Below, in pieces: positions 14,661 to 23,708 of a DNA stretch of 23,708 nucleotides. A model generated the notes under the pieces. The model ran no database searches, had not been told where the DNA came from, and was given only the letters and a program-made list of their open reading frames with translations. The position numbers and the translations under genes were made by a program. The stretch's first letter is position 1; each line of letters begins with the position of its first letter. Source of the DNA: GSA-30 sp036384435 (lineage in GTDB: Bacteria; Pseudomonadota; Gammaproteobacteria; Xanthomonadales; Rhodanobacteraceae); NCBI RefSeq assembly GCF_036384435.1, contig NZ_DASVMI010000099.1, positions 1 through 23,708 of the forward strand, given 5' to 3'.

Positions 14661-16877
14661 ATGCAAGCAGCTTGCGAGGACGTTTCTTTTCTCATGGATA
14701 TTGGTCTTGATCGCGCCGAATTGACCTTGTTGGCGCAGGGTAGGCATGTCGACCCGTTTGCACTGCTTGGATCGCATCACGAAGGTGACGGCTGGGTTGT
14801 GCGCATCAACGCGCCTGGTGCTAACCGCATTGCCGTGTACCACGCCAACGGCTCGCTGTGGGGCCATGCCGAACGTGTGTGGGATGGATTGTTCGTGGCC
14901 CATGGCGACGGTGATCCAGGTCGTTATCAGTTATCAATTCAATGGCCCTGGGGTGTGGAGCGACAGGCTGATGCCTATGCGTTCGGGCCTTTGCTCGACG
15001 AAGCGGATCTGCGAGCCTTCCATGAGGGACACCTTGTCCACCCTGCCGACATCTTTGGAGCGCACTCAGTAAAGGTGGGCGACACGATTGGCGTGCGCTT
15101 TGCGGTGTGGGCTCCCAACGCATGTCGCGTGTCCGTGGTCGGCGACTTCAATCGATGGGATGGCAGGCGTCACCCGATGCGCCTTCGCCATACCGCTGGC
15201 GTATGGGAGATCTTCATCCCTGGTGTGCAGCCGGGAGCTCGCTACAAGTTCGAACTGCTAGACCCGCAAGGACGACTGCTGCCGTTGAAAGCCGACCCCT
15301 ATGCAAGGCAAATGGAACATCCACCGGCATCGGCATCCATCGTTCCTGCACCCTTTAAAATTCAATGGCATGACGCAGGCTGGATGGAGGGGCGTCGCGA
15401 AACCCAGCGACGCGATGCGCCGATTTCGATCTATGAGGTGCACGTGCCTTCATGGCGGCATGGCGCCGACGGCCGTCCGTTGCAGTGGGACGAACTGGCC
15501 GCCCAGCTGATTCCCTATGTATTGGACATGGGGTTTACCCACATCGAACTGCTACCCGTCAGCGAACATCCCTTCGGAGGCTCATGGGGCTACCAGCCAC
15601 TGGGCATCTATGCGCCGACAGCCCGCCTTGGGCGTCCGGAAGCATTCGCTCGATTCGTCGACTCTTGCCATACCGCCGGCATCGGCGTCATCGTCGACTG
15701 GGTCAGCGCGCACTTTCCCAATGATGCCCACGGCCTTGAACGTTTCGACGGCACCGCGCTCTACGAACATGCCGATCCTCGTGAAGGCTTCCATCACGAT
15801 TGGCACACGCTGATCTTCAACTTCGGACGTCGCGAGGTACGGCAGTACTTGATCGGCAGCGCTCTGGAATGGTTGCGCCGCTTCCATCTCGACGGCCTAC
15901 GCGTAGACGCAGTGGCCTCGATGCTGTATCGCGATTACAGCCGAAAGGAAGGCGAATGGATTCCTAACCATTACGGCGGGCGCGAAAACCTCGAAGCCGT
16001 GGCCTTCCTGCGTGAACTCAATCAGAAAGTAGCCGAACATTGTCCTGGCGTGCTGGTGATCGCCGAGGAATCAACCGCATGGCCCGGTGTGACAGCCAAT
16101 GTGAGCGAGGGCGGCCTGGGTTTTCAGTACAAATGGAACATGGGATGGATGCACGACAGCCTGGGCTACATGCAACGCGACCCCCTGTATCGCTCCCATC
16201 ATCATCACGACCTGACCTTTGGCGTGACCTATGCGTTCGCCGAGCGATTCATCCTGCCGTTGTCTCATGATGAGGTCGTGCACGGCAAAGGTTCGCTGCT
16301 ACAACGCATGCCCGGTGACGAGTGGCAGCGCTTCGCCAACCTGCGCGCGTATTTCGGCTTCATGTGGACGCATCCAGGCAAGAAATTGCTGTTCATGGGT
16401 GGCGAATGGGGATGCGAGAGCGAGTGGGATCATGACGCATCGCTGGACTGGAATGCACTCAACCGCCCCTATCACGAGGGCGTGCGACGCCTTGTCGCCG
16501 ACTTAAATCGCGTACTGGTGCACGAACCGGCGCTGCACCAGGAGGATGCGCATCCACGTGGCTTTCACTGGCTGATTGCCGACGATGCACAGCAATCGAT
16601 TTATGCCTATATGCGATTCGGCCGCGACGATGTACCGCCGGTCCTGGTGATATGCAACTTCACACCCGTGCCACGAGAGGATTTCCGCATTGGTGTGCCT
16701 GTCGGTGGGGCATGGAGGGAAATATGCAATACCGACAGCGATTACTATGCCGGCTCCAATGTGGGCAATGGTGGAATGGTGGTGGCTACCGCCGATCCAT
16801 CGCACGGCTACGCACATTCGCTCAGCGTGCGCGTTCCGCCGCTGGCTACGTTGATCCTTCGCGCGGAGGGTGAATGA
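14661..16877 (+). CDS. glgB: 1,4-alpha-glucan branching enzyme (GH13)
   Basis: Introduces alpha-1,6 branches into glycogen. 738 residues, the long GlgB form. An N-terminal beta-sandwich with DPFALLGSHH (31-40) precedes a second CBM48 domain with RFAVWAPNACRVSVVGDFNRWDG (146-168). The barrel has YEVHVPSWR, the nucleophile D416 (GLRVDAVASMLY), the acid/base E469 (VIAEES) and D537 (LSHDEVVHGKGS). In VDWVSAHFP a Ser stands where Pro is usual. The start is uncertain: ATG 14661 has no clear ribosome binding site and relies on coupling to glgA 3 nt upstream; ATG 14694 is the alternative. It ends in an ATGA overlap with treZ. A GC-rich, complete, typical gene. Confidence 0.95.
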   Translation: MQAACEDVSFLMDIGLDRAELTLLAQGRHVDPFALLGSHHEGDGWVVRINAPGANRIAVYHANGSLWGHAERVWDGLFVAHGDGDPGRYQLSIQWPWGVERQADAYAFGPLLDEADLRAFHEGHLVHPADIFGAHSVKVGDTIGVRFAVWAPNACRVSVVGDFNRWDGRRHPMRLRHTAGVWEIFIPGVQPGARYKFELLDPQGRLLPLKADPYARQMEHPPASASIVPAPFKIQWHDAGWMEGRRETQRRDAPISIYEVHVPSWRHGADGRPLQWDELAAQLIPYVLDMGFTHIELLPVSEHPFGGSWGYQPLGIYAPTARLGRPEAFARFVDSCHTAGIGVIVDWVSAHFPNDAHGLERFDGTALYEHADPREGFHHDWHTLIFNFGRREVRQYLIGSALEWLRRFHLDGLRVDAVASMLYRDYSRKEGEWIPNHYGGRENLEAVAFLRELNQKVAEHCPGVLVIAEESTAWPGVTANVSEGGLGFQYKWNMGWMHDSLGYMQRDPLYRSHHHHDLTFGVTYAFAERFILPLSHDEVVHGKGSLLQRMPGDEWQRFANLRAYFGFMWTHPGKKLLFMGGEWGCESEWDHDASLDWNALNRPYHEGVRRLVADLNRVLVHEPALHQEDAHPRGFHWLIADDAQQSIYAYMRFGRDDVPPVLVICNFTPVPREDFRIGVPVGGAWREICNTDSDYYAGSNVGNGGMVVATADPSHGYAHSLSVRVPPLATLILRAEGE

Positions 16878-18631
16878 GGCAGACATTCGACGAGCGGCGC
16901 TACGGCGCGTTGTTTCACTCCGATGGACGCACCCTGTTTCGCCTCTGGGCACCAGATGCACGCCAGGCAGCCGTCATCCTCGATGACCGGGAACTGCCGA
17001 TGACCGCGTTGGGTGATGGAGACTTCGAATGCTTCGCCAATATATCGGCCGGCACGACCTATCGCTATCGCGTGGATGGGCTGACAGTGCCCGATCCCGC
17101 CTCGCGGGCCCAGCAGGAAGACGTCGACGGGCCAAGCATCGTGGTCGATCCGTACGCTTACCGCTGGTTCCACGATGAGTGGACTGGCAAGCCGTGGCAC
17201 GAAGCGATCATCTGCGAGCTGCATGTGGGCCTGATGGGCGGCTTCGAGGGAGTACGCGCTGCCCTGCCCGCCCTGCGCGACGCCGGCTACACCGCCATCG
17301 AATTGATGCCGGTCGCGGAATTTCCCGGTAATCGCAACTGGGGCTACGACGGCGTGCTGCCCTACGCACCCGATGCGTCTTATGGCCCCCCCGATGCGCT
17401 CAAGGCATTGGTGGATGACGCCCATGGTCTGGGCCTGATGGTACTGCTGGACGTGGTCTACAACCACTTTGGGCCTTATGGCAATTACCTAAGCAGCTAC
17501 GCCTCGGGCTTCTTTCGCCAGGACACACCGACCCCTTGGGGGGCGGCCATCGATTTCCGACGCCGTCAAGTGCGGCGATTCTTTATCGACAATGCGCTGA
17601 TGTGGCTGGAGGAATATCGCTTTGACGGCCTGCGGCTGGACGCGGTGCATGCTATCCGGCCTGTATCGTTCCTTGATCGGCTAGCCGATGCGATCGGCCA
17701 GCGAATCGATCCACGACGCCATGTACACCTTGTCTTGGAAAACGAGCGCAATAGCGCCCGCCTGCTGCGTCACGAATACACGGCGCAATGGAACGATGAC
17801 GGCCACAATGCATTGCATGTTCTGCTGACGGGTGAACACGAGGGTTATTACGCCGACTATGCCCCTGCCCCTGCGGTGAGCCTGCAACGCGTTCTTGCCG
17901 AAGGCTTCGCTTTCCAGGGCCAGCGCGACCGGCGCGGCATGAAGCGCGGAGAACCCAGCGGACACCTGCCGCCCAGCGCGTTCGTGATGTTCTTGCAAAA
18001 TCACGATCAAATTGGCAACCGTCCCCTGGGCGATCGACTGGCATCGATGATTACGGCGCCACGCTGGCGCGTGGGCATGGCGCTGGTTGCGCTCAGCCCC
18101 ATGATTCCCCTGTTTTTTATGGGCGATGATTGGGGATGCGATACGCCCTTCTTGTATTTCACCAGCCATCCGGGAGAGCTGGCCGATCTGGTTCGCGAAG
18201 GTCGACGTCGGGAATTTGCGCACTTCGCCGGATTCAGCGATTCAGCGCAGCGGGCTCGTATTCCCGATCCCAACGCACGCGAAACGTTCGATGCCTCGAT
18301 ACCGCGCGGTGCCGACTCAGCACTGGCCGTCGCCACACGCGAGTGGTTCCGCGGCCTGCTCGATGTACGCAAGCAGCATCTCATTCCACATCTGAGCGGA
18401 TGTCATGCATTGGGTTGCGCCAGGCTCGGAGAGCGCGCGCTGCGCGCGCAATGGCGGCTGGCCGATGGCCGTTTGTGGACCGTGGCCTTGAACGTGGACG
18501 ATCTGCCGGTTCCTTGCGAGGCACCACCAGGTTCCACCTTACTGTGCCAGGTCGCCGCCGATCCGCAGGACACGTTTACCGGGATGCTCGCGCCAGACAG
18601 TTTCGCGGTATGGATCGGAGGCGATGCGTGA
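16874..18631 (+). CDS. treZ: Malto-oligosyltrehalose trehalohydrolase (GH13)
   Basis: Releases trehalose from maltooligosyl-trehalose made by TreY. 585 residues. An N-terminal CBM48-like domain (LFRLWAPDARQAAVIL, 21-36) precedes the barrel, with ELHVGLMGGFEGV (115-127), VAEFPGNRNWGYDGVLPYAPDASYG-type conserved strand 4 region, LLDVVYNHFGPYGNYL (191-206), nucleophile D256 (GLRLDAVHAI), acid/base E289 (LVLENERN) and D378 (QNHDQIGNR). The usual HVGTFT motif is HVGLMG here, and the family's Thr/Pro residues are replaced. GGAGG lies 4 nt before the ATG, inside the glgB end, with a 4-nt ATGA overlap. It overlaps malQ by GTGA at its end. Confidence 0.95.
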   Translation: MRQTFDERRYGALFHSDGRTLFRLWAPDARQAAVILDDRELPMTALGDGDFECFANISAGTTYRYRVDGLTVPDPASRAQQEDVDGPSIVVDPYAYRWFHDEWTGKPWHEAIICELHVGLMGGFEGVRAALPALRDAGYTAIELMPVAEFPGNRNWGYDGVLPYAPDASYGPPDALKALVDDAHGLGLMVLLDVVYNHFGPYGNYLSSYASGFFRQDTPTPWGAAIDFRRRQVRRFFIDNALMWLEEYRFDGLRLDAVHAIRPVSFLDRLADAIGQRIDPRRHVHLVLENERNSARLLRHEYTAQWNDDGHNALHVLLTGEHEGYYADYAPAPAVSLQRVLAEGFAFQGQRDRRGMKRGEPSGHLPPSAFVMFLQNHDQIGNRPLGDRLASMITAPRWRVGMALVALSPMIPLFFMGDDWGCDTPFLYFTSHPGELADLVREGRRREFAHFAGFSDSAQRARIPDPNARETFDASIPRGADSALAVATREWFRGLLDVRKQHLIPHLSGCHALGCARLGERALRAQWRLADGRLWTVALNVDDLPVPCEAPPGSTLLCQVAADPQDTFTGMLAPDSFAVWIGGDA

Positions 18632-20589
18632 AACCCGATGCCGCGCTGCTTCGGCGTGCCGCCGCCGCTGGTTTGCAACCGGAGTGGATCGACACCCAGG
18701 GACATCGGCAACGGGTAAAGGGCGAATCACTGGAGGCCTTACTGGCTTGCCTGCCGCCCGATACGCCGCACGCACGCGCCCCGTTGGTGACCGCCGATGC
18801 CGGAAAGCGCATTGCTTTGGGTAGGGATCGACGCCCGGTCACCTGTTTCGATGAGCGACAGCAACACGTGCCGTTGGAAAGCGACCGCCATGGCTTGCCA
18901 CTTGCACCGCGGGAGCCGGGCTACTATCGATTGCAGCAAGGCCGCGACAGCATCACGCTGGCGGTGGCGCCTGCGCGCTGCTTCCTGCCGCAGGACGCGG
19001 CAGGCGTGGCTCAGCCAGCTTGGTGGGGATTGTCGGCCCAGGTCTACAGCTTGCGCACGGACCATGATGGCGGTCTCGGCAACAGCGAGGCTGTCGCTCG
19101 CTTGGGGCGGCGCGAGGCGGCCGCCGGGGCCCAGGTGCTTGCTCTGAGCCCGTTGCACGCCGCCGCGCCAGTGACGGGATATTTCAGCCCTTACGCCCCC
19201 TCGCATCGCGGCATGCTCGACTGGATGCAGATCGATCCGGCCCAGGTAGCTGGGGCTGAGGCATGGCATGACGCGATAACGCATAGCGGTCAGGCCACTC
19301 GTTGGGCAAATGCGCAGAAGAGACGCCTGGTGGACTGGCGCGAGCAATACCTGATGCGACGCAAGATATACCAAAGCCTGTTCCAGCGCTGGGGCCAACG
19401 CGATGTGGCGCGTCTGGCGTGGAGCCGACATGCCAGCGAAGGCGGCGATGCCTTGCGTCACCATGCGATATTCGCAGCACATCAGGCCATGCTTGCCGAG
19501 CACGGTTGCGCTGCGCGGATCGACTCGTTGCCCGGCTGGACTGCGCCGGGCGACAGCGCGGTGGGGCCGTTCGTTCGCGAACACACCGAGGCGGTGTATT
19601 TCGAATATTTCCTGCAATGGCTCGCACGAACCTGTTGGACCGGCACGCAACGCGCATTGGTCGATGCCGGACAACGCTTGGGGCTGTTATGGGATCTGGC
19701 TGTTGGCTTCGTACCGGACGGCAGTGAAGCCTGGCAGCATCATGAGCGCATCGTGCGTGGCGCCACGCTGGGCGCTCCAGCCGATGCGTTCAATCCCGAG
19801 GGACAGTCATGGGGTATTACTGGCTATTCACCGCAAGGCCTACGCCAAAGCGGCTATCGTCCACTGATCGATTTGCTACGCGCCATGATGGCGCGCGGCG
19901 GCGGCATCCGCATCGACCACATCCTGGGCTGGTCACGGCTATGGCTGGTGCCCGACGGCGCGCCAGCCTCCGACGGGGCCTACCTGACCTGCGCGCTCGA
20001 CGACACGCTACGCTTGCTGACACTTGAATCATGGCGGCATCGCTGTGTGGTCATCGGCGAGGATCTGGGCACGGTGCCCGATGGCTTGCGCAACGTGTTG
20101 GCACGTCGGGGGGTGCTCGGCCTGGATGTGCTGCTGTTTACCCGTGACGAAGATGGTCAGTTCCTGCCGCCCGAACAGTGGCGCAGTCACGCCGCCGCGA
20201 TGAGCACCACGCATGACTTGCCGCCGCTGGCAGGTTGGCGAGCTGGCGACGACATCCAGACATTGGGCGCGATCCAGTCCTGGCCACAACGCATGCGGCG
20301 CTCGCGCATGGCTACGCGTCGGCGCGACGTGAAGGCACTGGATCACATGACGAGCCAGGATAGCGGCGCCCCACCCATACGGGCGGCGCTGCGCAGTGTC
20401 GCGCGCTCGACGTCCCCTCTCGCCCTGATTCCCGTGGAGGACGCCTTAGGCCTGCGCCAGCAGGTGAATCTGCCTGGCACTACCACCGAACACCCCAACT
20501 GGCGACTACGTACACGCTGGGACCTGCCGAGGCTGGAGACATCCATGCAATGGATCGCACGCCAGCGATCAACAGTACGCCATGACTGA
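18628..20589 (+). CDS. malQ: 4-alpha-glucanotransferase (amylomaltase, GH77)
   Basis: Disproportionates maltodextrins, keeping chains at lengths usable by TreY. The frame is open far upstream, inside treZ, but the real start is GTG 18628: it overlaps the treZ stop (GTGA) and has GGAGG 6 nt upstream. 653 residues. Motifs of GH77: QVYSLRTDHDGGLGN (138-152), the nucleophile D430 (IRIDHILGW), acid/base E478 (VIGEDLGTVP), D530 (STTHDLPPLAGW) and the C-terminal LPGTTTEHPNWR. About 130 N-terminal residues form a separate non-catalytic domain. It overlaps treY by 8 nt. Insertion between treZ and treY agrees with a role in recycling short maltodextrins left by trehalose synthesis. Confidence 0.93.
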   Translation: MKPDAALLRRAAAAGLQPEWIDTQGHRQRVKGESLEALLACLPPDTPHARAPLVTADAGKRIALGRDRRPVTCFDERQQHVPLESDRHGLPLAPREPGYYRLQQGRDSITLAVAPARCFLPQDAAGVAQPAWWGLSAQVYSLRTDHDGGLGNSEAVARLGRREAAAGAQVLALSPLHAAAPVTGYFSPYAPSHRGMLDWMQIDPAQVAGAEAWHDAITHSGQATRWANAQKRRLVDWREQYLMRRKIYQSLFQRWGQRDVARLAWSRHASEGGDALRHHAIFAAHQAMLAEHGCAARIDSLPGWTAPGDSAVGPFVREHTEAVYFEYFLQWLARTCWTGTQRALVDAGQRLGLLWDLAVGFVPDGSEAWQHHERIVRGATLGAPADAFNPEGQSWGITGYSPQGLRQSGYRPLIDLLRAMMARGGGIRIDHILGWSRLWLVPDGAPASDGAYLTCALDDTLRLLTLESWRHRCVVIGEDLGTVPDGLRNVLARRGVLGLDVLLFTRDEDGQFLPPEQWRSHAAAMSTTHDLPPLAGWRAGDDIQTLGAIQSWPQRMRRSRMATRRRDVKALDHMTSQDSGAPPIRAALRSVARSTSPLALIPVEDALGLRQQVNLPGTTTEHPNWRLRTRWDLPRLETSMQWIARQRSTVRHD

Positions 20590-23176
20590 GCTGACCAGTA
20601 CCGCACGTATACAACTGCATAGCGGCTTCGATTTCGATGCCGCCGCCCAAGCCGTGCCCTATTACGCACGCCTGGGCATCAGCCACTTTTATCTGTCGCC
20701 GATCGCCAGGGCACGTGAAGGTTCAACCCACGGCTACGACGTGGTGGACCCGGGAATCGTCAATCCGGAACTAGGCGGCGAGGACGCACTGGGCAGGCTG
20801 ATCCAGGCCCTGCATCGTCACGACATGGGTGCCATCGTGGACATCGTGCCAAACCATATGGCCGCCGATACGGCCAATCCGTGGTGGCGCGACGTACTGC
20901 AGCATGGTCGCGATAGCCGTTATGCCAGCTTCTTCGACATCGAATGGGACGCACCCCATACACAAGGGAAAATCTGGCTACCTGTGCTCGGCGAGCCTCT
21001 GGACACCTTGCTCGAACGTGGGGAATTGTCCATGCGTGAACACCAGGCTGGCTCTTGGGAGCTGGCCTATGGCCCGCTACGCTTCCCCTTGTCCGATACG
21101 AGCCAGGCATTACTGCAGGAAGAAGGCCTGCTGCCCGGCACGCTGCGACGCCTGCTCGCCTTGCAGCACTATCGTCTGGCATGGTGGCGCAGTAGCGCCG
21201 ATGTGGTCAATTACCGTCGTTTCTTCGATATCGACGGCCTGGTCGCCCTGGCGATGAATCGCCCGGACGTATTTCAGGCCGTGCACGCCCTGCCATTGCG
21301 CTTGATCGAGCGGGGCTGGATCGATGGCTTACGTGTCGACCATGTCGACGGCATCGCCAATCCTCGCTGGTATCTGCGACGCCTGCGCCGCGAGGTGGAG
21401 GCGGCGCGGCAACGACGTGGCGGTGAGACTCCAGTGACCATCCATGTTGAAAAGATCCTTGCGGCCAAAGAGACAGTGCCTGCGTCGTGGCCCGTCCAAG
21501 GCAGTACCGGCTACGACTTCATGGATTGGGCCGGCGCGCTGCTGCACAGTCCGGTCGCGCTGCCGATCTTGTCGCAGCGCTGGCACGAATGCAGTGGACG
21601 CCCCGCACAGTTTCGCGAAGAAGAAAGGACCGCACGCCTGGAATGGATGCGCGGTGGCCTGCATACCGACCTGTCGCGTTGCCTGCGCCAATGGGAGCGT
21701 TATCTCGCCTGCCTGCCCGAGCAAGGAGACATCACGGTTGCCGCCGTGGGACGCGCCTTGATGCAGGTGCTCGAACATATGCCGGTGTATCGTAGCTATC
21801 TGGGGCCTGGCCGCCCCTCGCGCGCTGACCGGGCAGCCCTCAACCATGCATTTGAAAAGGCCGATAGCTGCAACTCTCCCGACGACCACGACGTACGCCA
21901 ATGGCTGCGGCGCCAGTTGCTTGAAGTCCGGCTGCGCGACCAAGAGCCCGTGGCGCGCACGCACCTGCGTCGCGCGCGCCAGCGTTTTGAGCAACTGTCT
22001 GCCCCCTTGAACGCCAAGGCGGTCGAGGATACCGCTGGCTACCGATATGGCGCCTTGCTGTCACGTAATGAGGTCGGCAGCGATCCTTCACGCTTTGCCC
22101 TTTCGATCGACGGCTTCCATCGCGCAATGGAACAGCGTGCCGCCCAGCATCCCTTGAGTCTTTCGGCTACCGCCACCCACGATCACAAGCGTGGCGAGGA
22201 TGCCCGTGCCCGCCTGGCGTTGCTGAGTGAGCGACCGATTCGCTGGGCCGAACACCTCGCTCGCTGGATCGAACAACTGCGCCACGACAACCCCGGGCCG
22301 AGTGCCGGCGACGTGGCGATGCTGCTGCAGACCGCTATCGCAGCATGGTCGCCAGCGCTGAAGGAGCATGATGACGAGGCGCTTGCCGTTTTCGGCGAAC
22401 GACTGGAATCCTGGTGGATGAAGGCGTTGCGTGAGGCGCGCTGCCACACGCGCTGGACCGCGCCGGATGCTCGCTACGAGGCACGTGCACAATCGTTAGT
22501 GCGTCGATTATTCGGCGACCCGGCCATGGCGCCTTTACGCGACGACATCGCGCGCACCGCCCATGGATTAGACGCGGCAGGCGCACTCAATGGGCTGGTC
22601 GTAACCACGCTACGCCTGACCACGCCGGGCATTCCCGATCTATATCAAGGCACCGACTACTGGGATCAGTCCCTGGTAGACCCGGACAATCGCCGCGATG
22701 TCGATTATGCCGAGCGCGCAACGAGCCTGCGGACCGATATGTCGCTCGAATCGCTGTTGTCCAGCTATCGCAATGGCCACATCAAGCAGGCGCTGTTGGC
22801 GCGGCTATTGGCATTTCGTCGCGCCCACCCTGATCTGATGCGCCATGGCGACTACCAGCCGTGGCGGGTAACCGGTGCAGCCATCGGCCATGTGCTGGCT
22901 TTCGGAAGAAGCCATGGCGACCAGACATTGATCGTGGCCGTTCCCCTGCACACAGCCCATTGGCTGGAGACTGCCGAACAACCCCGGGTGCAGGCCAGTT
23001 GCTGGGGCGAGGACATGCTGCTGCCCGATCACCCCCTGCCACCACATGATCTTGTCGATGTCCTGACGGGACAATCTCTATCTTCTAACGACGAAACAGC
23101 ATGGCGTCTATCGAAACTCTTTGCGAACTGGCCCGTGGCGGTGCTACACGCCAGCATGCAGGCAAAACCACAATGA
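20582..23176 (+). CDS. treY: Maltooligosyl trehalose synthase (GH13)
   Basis: Isomerises the reducing-end alpha-1,4 bond of maltodextrins to the alpha,alpha-1,1 bond of trehalose. 864 residues, larger than many TreY proteins mainly in the middle region. The N-terminus has ARIQLHSGFDFDAA, GISHFYLSPI and THGYDVVDP; further on are IVDIVPNHMA (85-94), the nucleophile D253 (GLRVDHVDGIANP), acid/base E290 (IHVEKILAAKE), GSTGYDFMDW (307-316), VEDTAGYRY, NEVGSDP and D534 (ATHDHKRGED). The start ATG lies 8 nt before the malQ stop without a clear ribosome binding site, so translation is probably coupled. It ends in an ATGA overlap with the DUF2934 gene. Confidence 0.95.
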   Translation: MTELTSTARIQLHSGFDFDAAAQAVPYYARLGISHFYLSPIARAREGSTHGYDVVDPGIVNPELGGEDALGRLIQALHRHDMGAIVDIVPNHMAADTANPWWRDVLQHGRDSRYASFFDIEWDAPHTQGKIWLPVLGEPLDTLLERGELSMREHQAGSWELAYGPLRFPLSDTSQALLQEEGLLPGTLRRLLALQHYRLAWWRSSADVVNYRRFFDIDGLVALAMNRPDVFQAVHALPLRLIERGWIDGLRVDHVDGIANPRWYLRRLRREVEAARQRRGGETPVTIHVEKILAAKETVPASWPVQGSTGYDFMDWAGALLHSPVALPILSQRWHECSGRPAQFREEERTARLEWMRGGLHTDLSRCLRQWERYLACLPEQGDITVAAVGRALMQVLEHMPVYRSYLGPGRPSRADRAALNHAFEKADSCNSPDDHDVRQWLRRQLLEVRLRDQEPVARTHLRRARQRFEQLSAPLNAKAVEDTAGYRYGALLSRNEVGSDPSRFALSIDGFHRAMEQRAAQHPLSLSATATHDHKRGEDARARLALLSERPIRWAEHLARWIEQLRHDNPGPSAGDVAMLLQTAIAAWSPALKEHDDEALAVFGERLESWWMKALREARCHTRWTAPDARYEARAQSLVRRLFGDPAMAPLRDDIARTAHGLDAAGALNGLVVTTLRLTTPGIPDLYQGTDYWDQSLVDPDNRRDVDYAERATSLRTDMSLESLLSSYRNGHIKQALLARLLAFRRAHPDLMRHGDYQPWRVTGAAIGHVLAFGRSHGDQTLIVAVPLHTAHWLETAEQPRVQASCWGEDMLLPDHPLPPHDLVDVLTGQSLSSNDETAWRLSKLFANWPVAVLHASMQAKPQ

Positions 23177-23361
23177 GCGACAACCCCGATCGGGACGAAC
23201 GTATTCGGCAACTGGCCCATCGGATCTGGGAATCCGAAGGCCGGCCACAGGGACAACAAATAAGACATTGGCAAATGGCGACGCGGCTGGTCGAGGCCAG
23301 CGAACGAGCCGGTCAAGAACGACAACGCGATACGCAAAGGCCCGAAGACGATGGCGACTGA
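23173..23361 (+). CDS. DUF2934-type small protein in the trehalose operon
   Basis: A 62-residue charged protein. The segment RIRQLAHRIWESEGRPQG followed by HWQMATRLVE matches my memory of the DUF2934 pattern (R-x-A-x-x-x-W-E-x-x-G-R-P-x-G ... H-W). Function unknown. It starts at an ATG overlapping the treY stop (ATGA) and ends 11 nt inside glgX, so it is embedded between two metabolic genes by overlaps on both sides; an upstream in-frame ATG at 23101 would lie fully within treY and is rejected. I recall the same gene order (treY, DUF2934, glgX) in Pseudomonas aeruginosa (PA2162-PA2160). Two helices and a Trp-rich core are plausible; no catalytic residues are seen. Confidence 0.85.
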   Translation: MSDNPDRDERIRQLAHRIWESEGRPQGQQIRHWQMATRLVEASERAGQERQRDTQRPEDDGD

Positions 23362-23708
23362 TACCTTGGTACCTCCCACCCATGACGCGGGTACGGACGA
23401 ACCGCTTCCCATAAGCTCTATCGACGTCAATGACGCCGCCCCCCATCCAGCGCGGCGTCCTTCACGCGTACGCGAGGGGCGTCCATTTCCGCTTGGCGCG
23501 ACCTGGGACGGCCTTGGCGTCAATTTCGCGCTGTTCTCCGCCCATGCCACAAAGGTGGAACTGTGCCTGTTCGATGAACAAGGGCGCGAGATCGAACGTA
23601 TCGCGCTGCCGGAGTACACCGACGAAATCTGGCACGGCTACCTGCCCGATGCGCGGCCAGGCCAGATCTACGGCTATCGCGTGCATGGGCCCTATGACCC
23701 ATGCGCAG
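23351..23708 (+). CDS. glgX: Glycogen debranching enzyme, N-terminal part (cut by window end)
   Basis: The frame opens at ATG 23351, 11 nt before the DUF2934 stop, and runs off the window after 119 codons with no stop. After about 40 variable residues come REGRPFPLGATWDGLGVNFA, LFSAHATKVELCLFD, LPEYTDEIWHGYLPD and GYRVHGPYDP, the N-terminal CBM48 sequence of GlgX/isoamylase-type GH13 proteins. The enzyme removes short alpha-1,6 branches from glycogen, releasing maltodextrins for MalQ and TreY. Catalytic residues lie beyond the window. TreX is an equivalent name in archaeal trehalose operons. Confidence 0.92.
   Translation, partial: MATDTLVPPTHDAGTDEPLPISSIDVNDAAPHPARRPSRVREGRPFPLGATWDGLGVNFALFSAHATKVELCLFDEQGREIERIALPEYTDEIWHGYLPDARPGQIYGYRVHGPYDPCA

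Noticed and set aside
16196..16216. CATCATCATCAC run in glgB resembling a small repeat
   Set aside because: It encodes HHHHD within the conserved reading frame, not a separate element.
18130..18627. 166-residue upstream extension of malQ
   Set aside because: It lies inside treZ in another frame; GTG 18628 has GGAGG at ideal spacing and a GTGA overlap.

Overview
The window (23.7 kb, GC-rich, dense coding, short gaps) looks like an ordinary chromosomal segment of a gammaproteobacterium. Protein style and gene content suggest the Xanthomonadales/Lysobacterales, perhaps Rhodanobacteraceae (Dyella/Rhodanobacter/Frateuria type). That placement is an inference from memory of families, not a search. 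I see no IS element, phage gene, CRISPR array, tRNA or rRNA.

Layout. (1) 1-1991, minus strand: a small disordered protein, a NodT/OprM-type outer-membrane efflux lipoprotein, and the first codons of the next efflux gene. (2) 2103-10029: an assimilatory sulfate-reduction block. It holds cysG-cysK (minus), a CysB-like LysR regulator (plus) divergent from cysG, then cysI and cysJ (minus) and a small lipoprotein upstream of cysJ. CysG makes the siroheme that CysI needs, CysJ feeds electrons to CysI, and CysK fixes the resulting sulfide into cysteine. (3) 10105-12878: a signalling block with a tiny Gln-rich protein, a soluble double-PAS histidine kinase coupled to a receiver-only response regulator (minus), and a second receiver-only regulator divergent from them (plus). 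(4) 13101-23708, plus strand: a tightly packed alpha-glucan/trehalose operon, glgA-glgB-treZ-malQ-treY-DUF2934-glgX (glgX cut by the window end). Most junctions from glgB onward overlap by 4-11 nt.

Functionally, region 4 builds glycogen-like glucan (GlgA, GlgB), debranches it (GlgX), adjusts maltodextrin length (MalQ) and converts the chains to trehalose (TreY then TreZ). The least explained parts are the DUF2934 protein inside that operon, the kinase with two output-less receivers, several small disordered proteins, and a set of strong hairpins without U-tracts after minus-strand genes. Two of those hairpins pair fully only as minus-strand RNA.
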